From Gordionus sp. m RMFG-2023 (Eukaryota > Nematomorpha > Gordioida > Chordodea > Parachordodidae), in assembly GCF_954871325.1 (NCBI RefSeq), contig NC_088778.1, positions 13,295,666 to 13,359,665 of the forward strand: a DNA stretch of 64,000 nucleotides, in the 5' to 3' direction. How positions within the stretch are numbered: position 1 is the stretch's first letter; every line of letters starts with the position of its first letter. A program made the translations under genes and the position numbers. A model generated the notes under the pieces. That model searched no databases, was not told where the DNA came from, and saw nothing but the letters and a program-made list of their open reading frames with translations. Shown one piece after another: positions 12,244 through 23,329 of the stretch.

Positions 12244-14057
12244 GAGAAAGCTAGAAAGAGACAGGCACTTTGTCGTAGCAAGAAAAGGCACGAGCAAAGT
12301 CTTATTCCTTCAACATCCAACCATCTTGAAGATACTGGAAATAAACAATCAAATTGTATTATTGCTTCAACATCCAATCATCTTGAAGATACTGAAAATC
12401 AAGAACAAGTTGAACATTACTGTGGACCATTAAATATTCTATGCTCATATTGTAATGCATTAAATTTTATTTCTGAAAAACCATCTGATGGAAAATTTAA
12501 AAATTGCTGCCACAAAGGTCGTGTTTTATTGCCTTCTCTACAATATCCAGATTTTTTAAAAGATTTACTTTCAAATTTAGACAATCATTATTATAAAAAT
12601 TTCTCTCGAATATCCGCTCATACAACAGCTCCTTGGCCTTTGCCTCGATGGGGGCTAAAAATGATAATTTATTAAATAAAGGCCCATACTGTTTTAGGGT
12701 TCATGGTCAAATTTACCATCGAACTTCACATTTATATCCTCCTAATGGCGTTTTCCCAAAATATGCACAATTATATGTTCTTGAAACATCTCAGGCTATT
12801 GAAAATCGTGTACTTTTAAAAGAAAATTCAGCCTGTGATATTCATTTATTAAAAAAACTTGATATTTTAATTCGTCAAATAAATCCATATGCTATTAGCT
12901 TTCAAACATTGGGTGAGGTTGTGAAGGCAGAAGAAATGAAAGCTTGGTTAGAAAACCGTCCTATATCAAAGGTAAATATGATTTTTCGCCGTGATCGTGC
13001 TAATGATAGAAGAAGATTTAATATTCCTACTATTGATGAAGTAGCAATGATTTTTAATAACGATGATGGAGAACCACCTTTTGAACGTGATGTTAAAGTT
13101 TATCCACGAAATGATGATTCAACTTTAGTTATCTTAAATATTCTTAGCCCAAATTTAGATCCTATGGTGTATCCTTTACTATTTCCTTATGGTGATCATG
13201 GATGGCATATGGATATGAAATTTAATGGGCCATTTAACAAGGGAACAAGATCAAATATAACTATGTTACAATTTAAAATATCAAGGTTAGCTATTCGTGC
13301 TAACATTTTTAATCCTATTCTTTATTCTGGGCGATTATTTCATCAATATGTTGTTGATTCTTACCTCCAAGTCGAAGCTAATAATTTGAATTATATAAAA
13401 TTAAACCAATCAAAATTACGTGTAGAGGAATTTTCAGGGCTTATGGATCATATTTCTAAAGCAAATGATAATACTAATTTACCTCTAAGAAGAGCCGTTA
13501 TTTTGCCTTCTTCTTTTCAGGGGTCTAATAGAAACATGCGTGAACGATATCATGATGCTATGGCTATCGTTTCTAAGTTTGGTAAGCCTGATTTATTTAT
13601 AACTTTTACATGCGATCCCAATTGGAGGGAAATTAAAGAAAATCTTTATAAAGGCCATAACCCTTCGGATAGACCTGATTTATTAGCTAGAGTTTTTCAT
13701 TTAAAATTATCTGAATTATTACACGATATTATTAAAAAAAATTTCTTTGGCAAATGTTCGGCGTATGTTTATACCATAGAATTTCAAAAGAGAGGACTAC
13801 CTCATTCTCATCTGCTCATTATATTAAGCGAAAATAATAAAATTGAAACAACCGAGTGTATAGATAATTTTGTTCGAGCTGAAATCCCAGATAAAAATAT
13901 CGAACCCCGATTATATGATATTGTAACTCGCTTTATGATACATGGACCATGTGGTATTTTGAATCCTCACTCACCATGCATGGAAAAAAAAATTTCCGAA
14001 AGATTTTCAAAAAGAATCTCAACACAATGCGAATGGATATCCATTTTATCAACGTAG
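12244..14057 (+). pseudogene. Helitron Rep-helicase gene: N-terminal and Rep part
   Basis: The first part (12244-12630) has a basic stretch (EKARKRQALCRSKKRHEQ), a repeated STSNHLEDT phrase and the zinc-like motif CSYCNALNF. A frame change near 12625 leads into the Helitron N-like region (FASMGAKND, CFRVHGQIYH) and then the Rep nuclease. The HUH metal-binding motif appears as GLPHSHLL at about 13794-13817, and GPCGILNPHSPCM follows. A second frame change lies near 13985. Rep nicks one strand during rolling-circle transposition. The copy cannot make a full protein as it stands. Confidence 0.85.
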
Positions 14058-14275
14058 AGATAAGGGTTTTATTCATGTCGGAGGTAAGCCAGTTGATAAT
14101 CGATACGTAATCCCTTATAACAAATATCTATTATTAAAATTTAATGCACACATAAATGTTGAAATATGTACATCAATAAAATCCGTCAAATATATTTTTA
14201 AGTACGTTTACAAAGGATACGACTGCGTTAATATAGATCTTAAAACTAATTCGCTTCAATCTCATAATGCATATA
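13985..14275 (+). pseudogene. Helitron Rep tyrosine region
   Basis: A shifted frame continues with KFPKDFQKES, VGGKPVDNRYVIPYNKYLLL and the two-tyrosine motif KYIFKYVYKGYDC (about 14188-14226). In the family these tyrosines attack the DNA, and both are present here. A further frame change follows before 14267. Confidence 0.8.
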
Positions 14276-14842
14276 AATGCCCGATATGTAAGTGCATGTG
14301 AAGCCATGTGGAGATTATTAGAAAATAATATGCATGATCGATCTCACGGTATGAATCGATTAGCAATACACTTGCCATTTCATCAACCGGTATATTTTAT
14401 AGAAGGACAAGAACGTCAGGCATTAGAGAAATATGCCAGCAGAAATACTACATTAACTGCCTGGTTTGAATTAAATAAAAATGATGTTAATGCCCGTCAA
14501 TATTTATATGTCACTATACCATATCATTATACTTTCAGCGCTAATAAGTGGAAACTTAGACAAAAACAAAACAATATAATTTTTGATCCTAAATCCGGCG
14601 AGAGATTTTTCCTACGTTTATTATTACTTCATGTTGTTGGCGCCACAAGTTTTGAATATTTGAGAACTGTAAATGGAGTTTTATATAATACTTTTAAAGA
14701 GGCGGCTTTTAAAAGAAATTTATTGGTTGATGACAAGGAATGGGAAGCATTTATGGAAGAAGCGTCAACATTTTTAATGCCCATACAGTTGCGTCAATCT
14801 TTTGCCTTTATTTGTATTTTTTGTCAGCCAGAATCCAAATAA
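14267..14842 (+). pseudogene. Helitron gene: linker between Rep and helicase
   Basis: It begins INARYVSACEAMWRLLE and contains MNRLAIHLPFHQPVYF and FFLRLLLLHVVGATSFEYLR, the conserved block after Rep in Helitron proteins. Near 14820 the frame shifts again (NPNNLWEKF in the next frame) and meets an in-frame TAA just before the helicase part. Confidence 0.85.
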
Positions 14843-14867
14843 CCTCTGGGAAAAATTTTAAAAATAT

Positions 14868-16077
14868 ATGATAGAAGATTTCGCACATACCCATACAGAT
14901 TCTATTGCAATTAATATGGCCTTATCAGATATAGAAAAAGTATTGCACGACCATGGTTTTCTTTGTAGTAATTTCAATTTGCCTGTTCCTACTTTAATAG
15001 CTCAGGATGATTTTTATAATAATGATCTTGAGGCAGCTGAGGAATTGAAACTAATTACTAAATTAAATTTTTTACAAAAATCAGCCTTTGATTTAATCGT
15101 TCAATCTATCGAAAATAATGATTTTCCTCAGCGTTGTTTTTATATTGATGGTCCAGGTGGATCGGAAAAAACTTTTTTGTATAATACCCTAATGTGCTAC
15201 ATTAGAGGACGCAACCAAATAGTTTTACCGTTTGCAACAACAGGCATTGCCGCTATTCTTTTAAAAGAGGGTAGAACAATACATAGTGGATTTAAATTAC
15301 CTATTCCGATTATTGATAACTATGTATCTCGCATGAGTCTTCATTCCCCTGATGCTACTGTTATTAAAAGGTCCAAATTAATTATTATCGATGAAGCCAC
15401 AATGATGACTAAATACGCTTTACGCTGTATCGATAGATTACTTAAAGATATAATGCAAACACAGTTCCCATTCGGTGGTAAAGTTATATTACTGAGCGGC
15501 GATTTTAGGCAAACTTTACCTGTCATTCCAAACAGTTCAAAAGCAGATATTATTGAATCGTGTCTTAAGTCTTCTGATTTATGGGTTTATTTTAAAGTTA
15601 TCCACCTGAATGAAAATATGCGGTTATCTTCTGAAGATGTTGAGTATAATTCCTGGCTTTTGAATGTTGGAGAATCTTTATCAAATGTTTCCAATCCTTT
15701 ACTCCCTCCAGATTCGATTGAAATCCCAAATTCATTATTAGAAAATTCATTAATCAATTCAATATATGGAGACTCCATACAAATATCTGATATTAACCTA
15801 TTTTCAAAAAAAAATTATATTAACCACTAAAAATAACATAGCCCTAAATTTAAATAATGAAATTATTCAAAAACTACCAGGAAATTCTAAGATATATTTT
15901 AGCGCTGATTCTATACAAACAGATAATCCTGAGGATTTACTTAATTTCCCCATTGAATTTCTTCATTCTCAAACCCCATCAGGAATGCCTCCTCATATTT
16001 TAAATCTTAAAGTTGGGACAATAATAATGCTTCTTCGTAACATGAATCCCAGCAGAGGCTTATGCAATGGGACATGA
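14868..16077 (+). pseudogene. Helitron PIF1-type helicase part
   Basis: The 5'-3' helicase domain reads through 15830, then continues after another frame change near 15780-15830. Motifs are Walker A GPGGSEKT (15150-15173), Walker B IIIDEATMM (about 15383), LLSGDFRQTLPVI and LNENMR. The family form of Walker A is GPGGTGKT, so the glycine before lysine is replaced by glutamate, which should harm ATP binding. The reading ends at TGA (16075-16077), where the family usually has an arginine (CNGTRL). Confidence 0.85.
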
Positions 16078-16476
16078 CTTCTTATCAAAAATTTACATGA
16101 TAATTTCATAGATTCTGAAATATTATCAGGAACGCATAATGGCCATCGCGTTTTTATTCCTCGAATTGATCTTTCCCCGGGCGATTCCCGGTTGCCTTTC
16201 ATATTAAAAAGACGCCAATTTCCTATAATTCCTTCTTTTGTTATCACTATAAACAAAAATCAAGGTCAAACATTCGACAATTTCGGCCTCTTTCTTCCTG
16301 AACCTGTGTTTTCCCATGGTCAGCTCTATGTCGCTCTAACACGTTGCAGATTTAAAAAAAATATGAAAATAAAAATATTACCTACAAAAAACCAGGGCAC
16401 ACTTTTGAATGATAATAGAGTATTTACTCTTAATGTCGTATATCAGGACGTATTAAATTCTGTAGCTTCAAGTTAA
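16078..16476 (+). pseudogene. Helitron helicase C-terminal part
   Basis: Continues in frame after the stop: LLIKNLHDNF, then FVITINKNQGQTFDNFGLFL and FSHGQLYVALTRCR, the last helicase motifs. The frame ends at TAA 16474-16476, directly before the minisatellite. Confidence 0.85.
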
Positions 16477-16483
16477 TTCATCA

Positions 16484-17095
16484 AAAACGACACCACATCG
16501 AGCAAAAACATCATAGACACGATACCATCATCATCATCAGTAAATTTTATTTTATACTTCCAATTTACACGTTTTATTTCCAGTTATTTACGGCAAGTTA
16601 CGAGCAAGGAAATTACAAAAAAAACGACACCACATCGACCAAAAATATCATAGACACGATACCATCATCATCATCAGTAAATTTTATTTTATACTTCCAA
16701 TTTACACGTTTTATTTCCAGTTATTAACGGCAAGTTACGAGCAAGGAAATTACATCAAAAAAACGACACTACATCGACCAAAAACATCATAGACACGATA
16801 CCATCATCATCAGTAAATTTTATTTTATACTTCCAATTTACACGTTTTATTTCCAGTTATTAACGGCAAGTTACGAGCAAGGAAATTACATCAAAAAAAC
16901 GACACTACATCGACCAAAAACATCATAGACACGATACCATCATCATCAGTAAATTTTATTTTATACTTCCAATTTACACGTTTTATTTCCAGTTATTTAC
17001 GGCAAGTTACGAGCAAGAAAATTACATCAAAAAAATGACACTACATCGACCAAAAACATCATAGACACGATACCATCATCATCAATAAATTTTAC
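16484..17095 (+). repeat. Minisatellite, 135-141 bp units, 3' side of Helitron gene
   Basis: Five units (starting near 16484, 16622, 16763, 16898 and 17033), each with CGACACCACATCGA, ATACCATCATCATC and TTTCCAGTTATTTACGGC. Units differ at few positions. Same repeat as 9635-9925. Confidence 0.88.
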
Positions 17096-17583
17096 TATAT
17101 TATATATTTTTTATATGGTTACAAATGTATATGTGTTGGAACCCCATAATCGTTAAGTCTTAAGGTATACACAATTATTATATTTTCTTATAATTCATAT
17201 CTTTGTCTCTTTTTTTCTATTTCTTCCTTCTTTTTTTCATTTCTTTGCTCCCCTAAATTCCATCTCCTACCTTCACGCGGTGGGGAGTGAACAGAAATGC
17301 TGACTAACAGGAGCTCTGGTGGATAATGTGGTATTTGGGGTTCCAATAAGAGACATTGTTTCCATGTTATAAATCTTAATTATTGGGTAAAATTTTCTTT
17401 TATCTTTTAAATGTGAGCAAGGTGTATATTTGTGTCCTTTATTGACAATAAAGAAAATGTCTCAAGCACCGGGATGTCTCGACTATATTTAAGAACCTGG
17501 GAGCCCTAATATCTATCTATCATCCTTTCATAGATTGAGTTTTTAAAGATATAAAAATAGTTATAAAGGAGAAAATTCTAATT

Positions 17584-17613
17584 CCCCGTCATTCTTGACG
17601 GGTTATTAGCTAG
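17584..17613 (+). other. Helitron 3' terminus: hairpin and CTAG
   Basis: CCCGTCA-TTCT-TGACGGG is a perfect 7-bp stem with a 4-base loop, followed by TTATTAG and CTAG, then T. This sets the 3' boundary of the plus-strand Helitron. Confidence 0.85.
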
Positions 17614-17650
17614 TAAACATATAAATATAAAACATAAGATAAAAAAACAA

Positions 17651-18260
17651 AATAAACCTCCAGAGGAGTTAATTTCAAGCGTAGTTCTTTATTATTTTGG
17701 CTACCAGTAACTCTAGAACGGGCAAGGCGTCTGTTTATTCGTCATTATTTTCTTTGCTTATCTTTAATAATATTAGGTTCAACTCCCTAGAAATAGTGGG
17801 AACATCATCAGAAGCTAAAATAGATGTATTCTATAATATAAAAATAAAAGTATTAAAAAAACATTTATGCATTTTTAATATATATATAAGGCTAACTTTA
17901 TTTTGCGTTGTTAGTAGATTTTGTAGGGCCTCACGATCCCTGGAGCGTTTCTTTTGTTGATTGACCTGCCATCTTTTTCTTTTATTAATGACGGATAAAT
18001 CACCACCTGTACAATCATTAAGTGAGGTTAGGACATGGCTTGTTATCTAAAATAAAAACAAAAGAATAATTAAAAAAAATATAAATGTATTAAACCTGAA
18101 GAGGAGTCAATATTAGGTTAACCTCTCTAGAAATAGTGGGAATATCATCCATTAGAAGCTAAAATAGATGTATTCTAAAATGAAAAGTATAAGCATTTTT
18201 AGTATATATAGATGAATAACTTTATTTTGCATTTGGCAGATATTATTGGGCTTCACGTCA
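17651..18260. repeat. Two diverged direct copies inside the Helitron
   Basis: 17660-17940 and 18090-18260 share AACATCATC-AGAAGCTAAAATAGATGTATTC, then TTTATTTTGC and a CCTCACG-like end. The left copy carries about 90 extra bases between the halves matching the first exon. It looks like a local duplication that also doubled exon 1 of the small frame. Confidence 0.6.
17897..18152 (-). CDS. Small spliced reading frame, unrecognised; possible captured gene piece
   Basis: On the minus strand an ATG at 18152 opens 19 codons (MDDIPTISREVNLILTPLQ) ending at donor GT 18095-18094. A 49-nt intron ends in TTTTAG, and the next exon (18046-17897 or nearby) reads on in phase for about 50 codons. It includes ITSHVLTSLNDCTGGD and a basic stretch (INKRKRWQVNQQKKRSRDRE), then NLLTTQNK before GTTAGC. 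I do not recognise the protein. It lies inside the minus-strand Helitron in the same orientation, so a fragment captured from a host gene is a fair inference. A diverged partial copy of exon 1 (SDDVPTISRELNLIL) lies at 17823-17775. It could also be chance. Confidence 0.4.
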
Positions 18261-18673
18261 TATGAGATATGATCCAGTATAATTTTTTTGCTTGAATATG
18301 AGTTTAATTAAGAATTGAATGATATTTATTTTTGATAAGCTTAGCTTTCAGCTGGAGTGTGTAGCCTGAGGTAGGGTAATAAGAGAAAATTAAATGGAAA
18401 GAAAATAGAGAAATTAAAAGGGAAATGAAGGTAAAGATAAAGAAAAACGAAATTAAAAAGTGAAGATGGGAAAGGGGAAGATAATAAAAGAAATTAAAAG
18501 GGAGAAAAAGGAAAAAAGAATTTTAGTTTTAAAAATTTTGATTTTTCCCATATTATTTGAGACTGTTGTTAAAATAATGAATGTTAGTGATATCTTCAGT
18601 AGGGATACATTTATTGTCGGCATAGCATAGTCAGTCTACATTTTGTAGGTTACTGAAAACTATTCTTTGAGTT

Positions 18674-19610
18674 AAAATATATATCTCTATAAAAATATTT
18701 ACATAAGACTAATATTTAACATTAAAAAAATCCCAATATAGGTTCAAGCCCACAATATTCGGAAAAAATTTCCAAGCATCCAAGATATTAATAATTTTAA
18801 AAAAATTTCTCAAGCCCAGCTCATTTCCTAATAATTTTGAAAACCAAGCCAATATAAATATGAGATATATTTTTTAAGCCAGTCCAACCCATAATAATTT
18901 TGAAAAAATTTTCCCAAGCTTAGAGATATTAAATTTATAATTAATGAAGGGGAAATCTCTGATTTACCAATTGGTCTACAGGTAAAATATACTTCTTTAT
19001 AAAAATATTAACATAAGACTAACATTTAACAATAAAATATCCTAATATGGGTTCAAGCCTATAATATTTGGAAAAAATTTCCAAGCATCCAAGATCTTAA
19101 TAATTTAAAAAGAATTTCTCAAGCCCACCTCAATCCCTAATAATTTTGAAAACCAAGCCAATATTAATTTTGAGAAATATTTTTTAAGCCCAGTCCAACC
19201 CATAATAATTTTGAAACCAAGCCCAGAGATATTAAATTTATAATTAATGAAGGGGAAATCTCTGATTTATCAATTAGTCTACGGGTAAAATATATTTCTT
19301 TATAAAAATATTAACATAAGACTAACATTTAACATCAAAAATCTTAATCTAGGTTCAAGCCCACAATATTTGGGAAAAATTTCCAAGCATCCAAGATCTT
19401 AATAATTTAAAAAGATTTTCTCAAGCTCATTTCAATCCCTAATAATTTTGAAAAGCAAGCCAATATTAATTTTGAGAAATATTTTTTAAGTCCAATCCAA
19501 CCCATAATAAATTTTGAAAAAATTTTCCCAAGCCTAGAGATATTAAATTTTTAATTAATGAATGAGAAATCTTTGATTTACCAATTAATCTATGAGTTAA
19601 CTCCTAATTA
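18674..19610. repeat. 305-bp tandem repeat, three units
   Basis: Units start near 18674, 18980 and 19284 with TAAAATATA-TTTCTTTATAAAAATATTAACATAAG. Each passes through GGTTCAAGCCCACAATATT, CCAAGCATCCAAGATCTTAA and AGAGATATTAAATTTATAAT. Units diverge by roughly a tenth by eye. Non-coding; part of the minus-strand Helitron. Confidence 0.8.
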
Positions 19611-20230
19611 TATATGCAAAAAAAACATGTGAATTAGCAATAAGGGAAACTGAGAAAGCCTGGGCAAATCACTTAATAGAGAATCATGACAAAATAAGGT
19701 CTGCCCTAATATTATTATAAGAGATAAAAAATATTACCTCGTATTATTGGAGTTAACTCCTATTTAGTAAATAATGTATTACTTTGACAATTGGATTTAA
19801 TATGGCCTCCTACAGTTGCATAGAAAACTTAAGTTATAGGATCATCTGTTAAATTGAATTTCTATATAAAATATTAATAATTTGTAATATTTTGTAAATA
19901 GATATATTTAATTTATATTAACATAAGACTTAACATTAAAAATCCCAATATTAATAATTTGTAATATTTTGTAAATAATGTATTACTTTTTCCAAGCATC
20001 CAAGATTTTAATAATTTAAAAAGATTTTCTCAAACCCACCTCACAAGTAAATTGAATTTCTATATAAAATATTAATAATTTGTAATATTTAGTAAATAAT
20101 GTATTACTTTGACAATTGGTTTTAATATGGCCTCCAACAGTTGCATAAAAAATTAAGTTATAGGATCATCTATTTTTATAAAATAAATAAATAAAATCAA
20201 CAAATAAAAAAAAATAAAAATACGTACTGA
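19611..20230. other. Helitron non-coding tail with a further short duplication
   Basis: A block around ATTAATAATTTGTAATATTT is repeated at 19856-19990 and 20045-20165. No gene. Confidence 0.45.
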
Positions 20231-20319
20231 TGATATAGACGTAACGATGACATGACGCAGCGATGACATGACGTCACGATGACGTAGTGAGGACATCGGA
20301 AAATTATAATATAGATAGA
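20231..20319 (-). other. Helitron 5' terminus with CGATGACATGACG motifs
   Basis: The minus strand opens TCTATCTATATTATAATTTT at 20319. Within 60 bases come several ACGATGACATGACG-like motifs and a TGACGTCA palindrome, unusually GC-rich for this window. Candidate subterminal binding repeats. Confidence 0.65.
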
Positions 20320-20815
20320 TAACATAAAAATGTTTATAAATATTTTTAAACTAATTATTTAGGAAAAACCACTTCTCCTAATATGCTTAAAAAAAAGATA
20401 ATTTTATAAAAATGATTAAGAAAAATTATAAAAGATTGTTTATTTATAATAAAGTTCACAAAAGATTTCCTAAAAATGATTTTTTTTTAAAAAAAAAATT
20501 TTAATTTTTAAAAAATTTTTTTTAATTCTTATAAAAAATGTTTTTTGCTTAAAATTTTGGGCGTGAAAATCACAAATAAATTGTAACAAAAATAATATTA
20601 TAAACAATAGCAGCATATCATTTTTTTTATTAAAAAACATGAAATAAATAAATCCATTTTCATAATATAATATAAGCATATTTAATTTCATAATATAATA
20701 TAAAAAAATATATTAAATCATATCAAGATATATAATTATAAATAAAATAAATTATTTTACTAAAAATAAAATATTAATTAATGCTAGGCATATCTTACGT
20801 GATAATATAATTAAG
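20320..20815 (-). repeat. Foldback element 1, right arm resumed after the Helitron
   Basis: It continues exactly where 5780 stopped and is the inverse of 2820-3095 (for example ATTATTTAGGAAAAACCACTT). It runs on to the shared ending AATGCTAGGCATATCTTACG near 20795-20812, also found at 54745-54765. Confidence 0.75.
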
Positions 20816-21430
20816 CAAGGTCTTTCTTGATCAGTTATATGAGTAACTATATCACATATTTTTTTACCCCCCTCCCCTCAGGTTGCTCATAAACACCATA
20901 TTAAGGTACAACTATACTTATTTTATACATAAAATTAATTCCCCCCCCCCCCCTAGTAATAGTTTTACCCATCGAGAGGTAACGCTTGGCTTGTTGCCTA
21001 TTCAATAGATCTTTTAATTATCTATCGATTAATACCTCTAATTACCCTATATTTATATAATTTAATAGAAATAACTTATAATATATGTCTGAACTCCTTT
21101 TGCGCTCGGGGTTTATGCTCATAGCTGATTTAGTTGATTTTTAGAGTCTAGCGCCAGGTTAGGGTATTACACAACCAACCAATTAACAACACTAATATAA
21201 GTAATTGAGTTTAATAAAATTTAAGTTAACCTGTTGAGTTCACAAGTTCATAACTCGAGTCGCTATATGAGTTCACGACTCAAGTTCATAACTCATCGCT
21301 ATTTGAGTTCATGACTCAAGTTCATAACTCTAGTCTTAAAAATGAGTAGACTAATCGACTACAAACTAGACTTGAGCCCTAGTTAAGCCGACTCGGCTGA
21401 GTCGTTTAACAACACTATATAGACAAATAA
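20816..21430. repeat. Poly-C run, short tandem and hAT-like terminal motif
   Basis: An uninterrupted C run lies at 20941-20954. 21236-21335 holds repeats of GAGTTCATAACTC and GAGTTCACGACTC. ACTCGGCTGAGTCG and then TTAACAACACTA end at about 21417. TTAACAACACTA also occurs at 21184-21195 and 54828-54839, so it is probably the end of a small hAT family (TAGTGTTGTTAA in reverse). Confidence 0.45.
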
Positions 21431-21439
21431 TTCTATTCG

Positions 21440-22819
21440 TGAAGATGTGGGAAAGATTAACTAAGAATTTTTTTTAAGAAAAATAGATGCCCGAGAATTA
21501 AAATAAAGATAGAGGAAGCAGAAATATGTTTTTTATTAAATACAGGAGCTGAAAATAGCCTGATGAGTGCAAAAGATTTTAATAGATTTTGGCCAGTTGC
21601 CTGGAATTAATAAGTGTATAACTTTATTTGAGACAATTTTAGGTTGGGGTAACATAAAGACGATAGGTCCTGTCTATAATTGGTGGAATTTTTTTGAGAA
21701 TGTCTCTGAAATAAATAGCGAAATAATAAAGAGTGATATCGATAAGATTAAGTTACTTAGTATAGAGGTTATACAAGATTTACTTCTCGATAAACTTAGA
21801 AATCCAACACCAGAATTTTTGATTAGATATAGAGGCAAGATAGAAAAGAATAATTTATCAAGAGATATAAAGTTAATAGAGGTAACTCCAGTCGAAATCA
21901 ACAAACAGATAATTAAGAATAAAATAGAACAGGAAGAGATTGTTGAAAGTAAATTCAGCCATGAGATAAACATTATTTTAGATTAGTATAAGGAGGTTTT
22001 TAAAGAGGAATTAGGTATTCTGAAAATGTTGAAGTAGATATAAAATTATTGGAAAACTACCAAGCTAAATTTTGTGGATTAAGAAGATTACCATTTTATT
22101 GGATATGGTTAAAATAAGGTATAATACGTCCAATAGTTCATAGCGTCTGGGCGATACCGCTAGTCCCCATAAGAAAACCAGATAATAACTTAAGGTTATG
22201 CATTGATTATAGGATATCGCTAAATCCATGGATTATTACAATAAAATATCCTTTACCGAGAATAGAACAATTATTGGCGAATCTAAAAGAAGGGATATTT
22301 TTTTAAGATAGATTTTCTAATGCTTATTTACAGGTTAAGGTAAATGAGAATACAAGTAAAATAACAAGGGTTGTTTGCACTCGTAGATTACCGTGGGTTG
22401 AAAGTATCTGCACCATTATTTCAAAGGACTATGGTTGCTTTATTTCAGGGATTAAGTGGAATCATGTATTATTTAGACGATGCTTTGATATCAGGTGGAA
22501 CAGAAGAGGAACATAATACAAGATTAATTAAAGTGTTAGACCTAATTTTAGAAAATGGTTTAAGACTAATAAAAAATAAAATGTTTTTGGAGTAAAGGAA
22601 ATAACATATTTATGACATATAATTAAAGGAAAAGAATATAGATAAGATTATGAGCATGAGAGCACCGAAAAATAAAACGGAATTACAAGCGTTTTTAAAA
22701 GTTGTTAATTATTATCATCGTTTCATAGAGAATTTCGCTGAAATAGCTATACCGTTGTATAAGTTATTGAAAAAAAATAAAAAATTTGAATGGAGAGTAA
22801 TACATAAAGAAAGTTTAAA
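21440..22819 (+). mobile_element. Ty3/Gypsy retrotransposon fossil, 5' part (protease, reverse transcriptase)
   Basis: Fossil pol region on the + strand. A protease-like motif (LLNTGAE) lies near 21535-21560. Reverse-transcriptase segments lie at about 22050-22600, including a YLDDALISG catalytic block. The start of the RNase H region comes near 22680-22800. Order and motif style are Ty3/Gypsy. The copy is old and heavily broken (many breaks). It is interrupted by the foldback element at 22820-27270 and continues at 27271. Confidence 0.8.
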
Positions 22820-23329
22820 GGTATGACTAAATACTGCCTTGTTAAACTGCCTTGCTAAAATGCCTTGCTAAAAGGCAATTAATCATAATCAATCATAATT
22901 TGATTATATAATATCTTTAAAAAAAAATTTCAAAAACATTTTTTTTATTTTACATAGATCAATTTTTAATTAAGTAAAAAATTGATATTAAATATCAAAT
23001 AATTTAAAATTCTATTTTTTAATATTTTTGGAAAAAAAATATTTTTACTAGCTTATTACAACTTAAATTTTATTTTTCAATTACAAAATTTAACAAATTT
23101 ATATCCATAAGAGGGTGTTAAATGCATAAATATGAAAATTAATTCTTAGGAAACCAGAATAAATATTGGATAGCGCTTTTTTTGTATTTGGGTGTAAATA
23201 CATGTGAAAAACATAAAAAATTATAAAAAATAGAGGTTTCTTTGACATTTAATTAATGAGTAGGTTTAGAATCGAAAAATAATAGAAAGTTTGTAAGGAA
23301 CATATTGCTGGCGTTATTGATCAAAATCT

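Larger units (their letters stand above)
9280..17613 (+). mobile_element. Plus-strand Helitron with Rep-helicase gene, broken
   Basis: The 3' end is clear: hairpin CCCGTCA-TTCT-TGACGGG (17584-17602), seven bases, then CTAG (17610-17613) followed by T. The 5' end is less certain. TCTATATATCTATAATTT at about 9280 or TCTATATATCATAG at 9299 resembles the minus-strand copy's start; only the second is preceded by A. In order it holds a ~138-bp minisatellite, two blocks of a 114-bp minisatellite, the Rep-helicase gene (11895-16476), and the ~138-bp minisatellite again. It has opposite orientation to, and sits inside, the Helitron at 5781-20319. Confidence 0.75.
5781..20319 (-). mobile_element. Minus-strand Helitron, composite, 14.5 kb
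   Basis: On the minus strand it starts with TC (TCTATCTATATTATAATTTT at 20319 and downward) and ends in CTAG at 5784-5781. A hairpin lies just before the end (CTCGTCA, loop, TGACGGG; about 5791-5813). The flanking bases are A on the 5' side and T on the 3' side, as expected for Helitrons. The inverse arm of foldback element 1 (near 3090) preserves the empty site: CATATAAAA runs straight into TAACATAAAA, so the insertion made no duplication. It contains a second Helitron in the opposite orientation, so its own body is about 5781-9280 and 17614-20319. Confidence 0.82.

Noticed and set aside
15341-15778. Minus-strand frames opposite the helicase
   Set aside because: Shadows of the Helitron helicase, which carries clear family motifs on the plus strand.
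16484-17095. CRISPR-like regular repeats
   Set aside because: Units are 135-141 bp and continuous, without unique spacers; this is a minisatellite in a eukaryotic Helitron.
20941-20954. Poly-C tract as a functional site
   Set aside because: A simple homopolymer; similar C runs occur at 49680 and 60590 within transposons, and length may be affected by sequencing.
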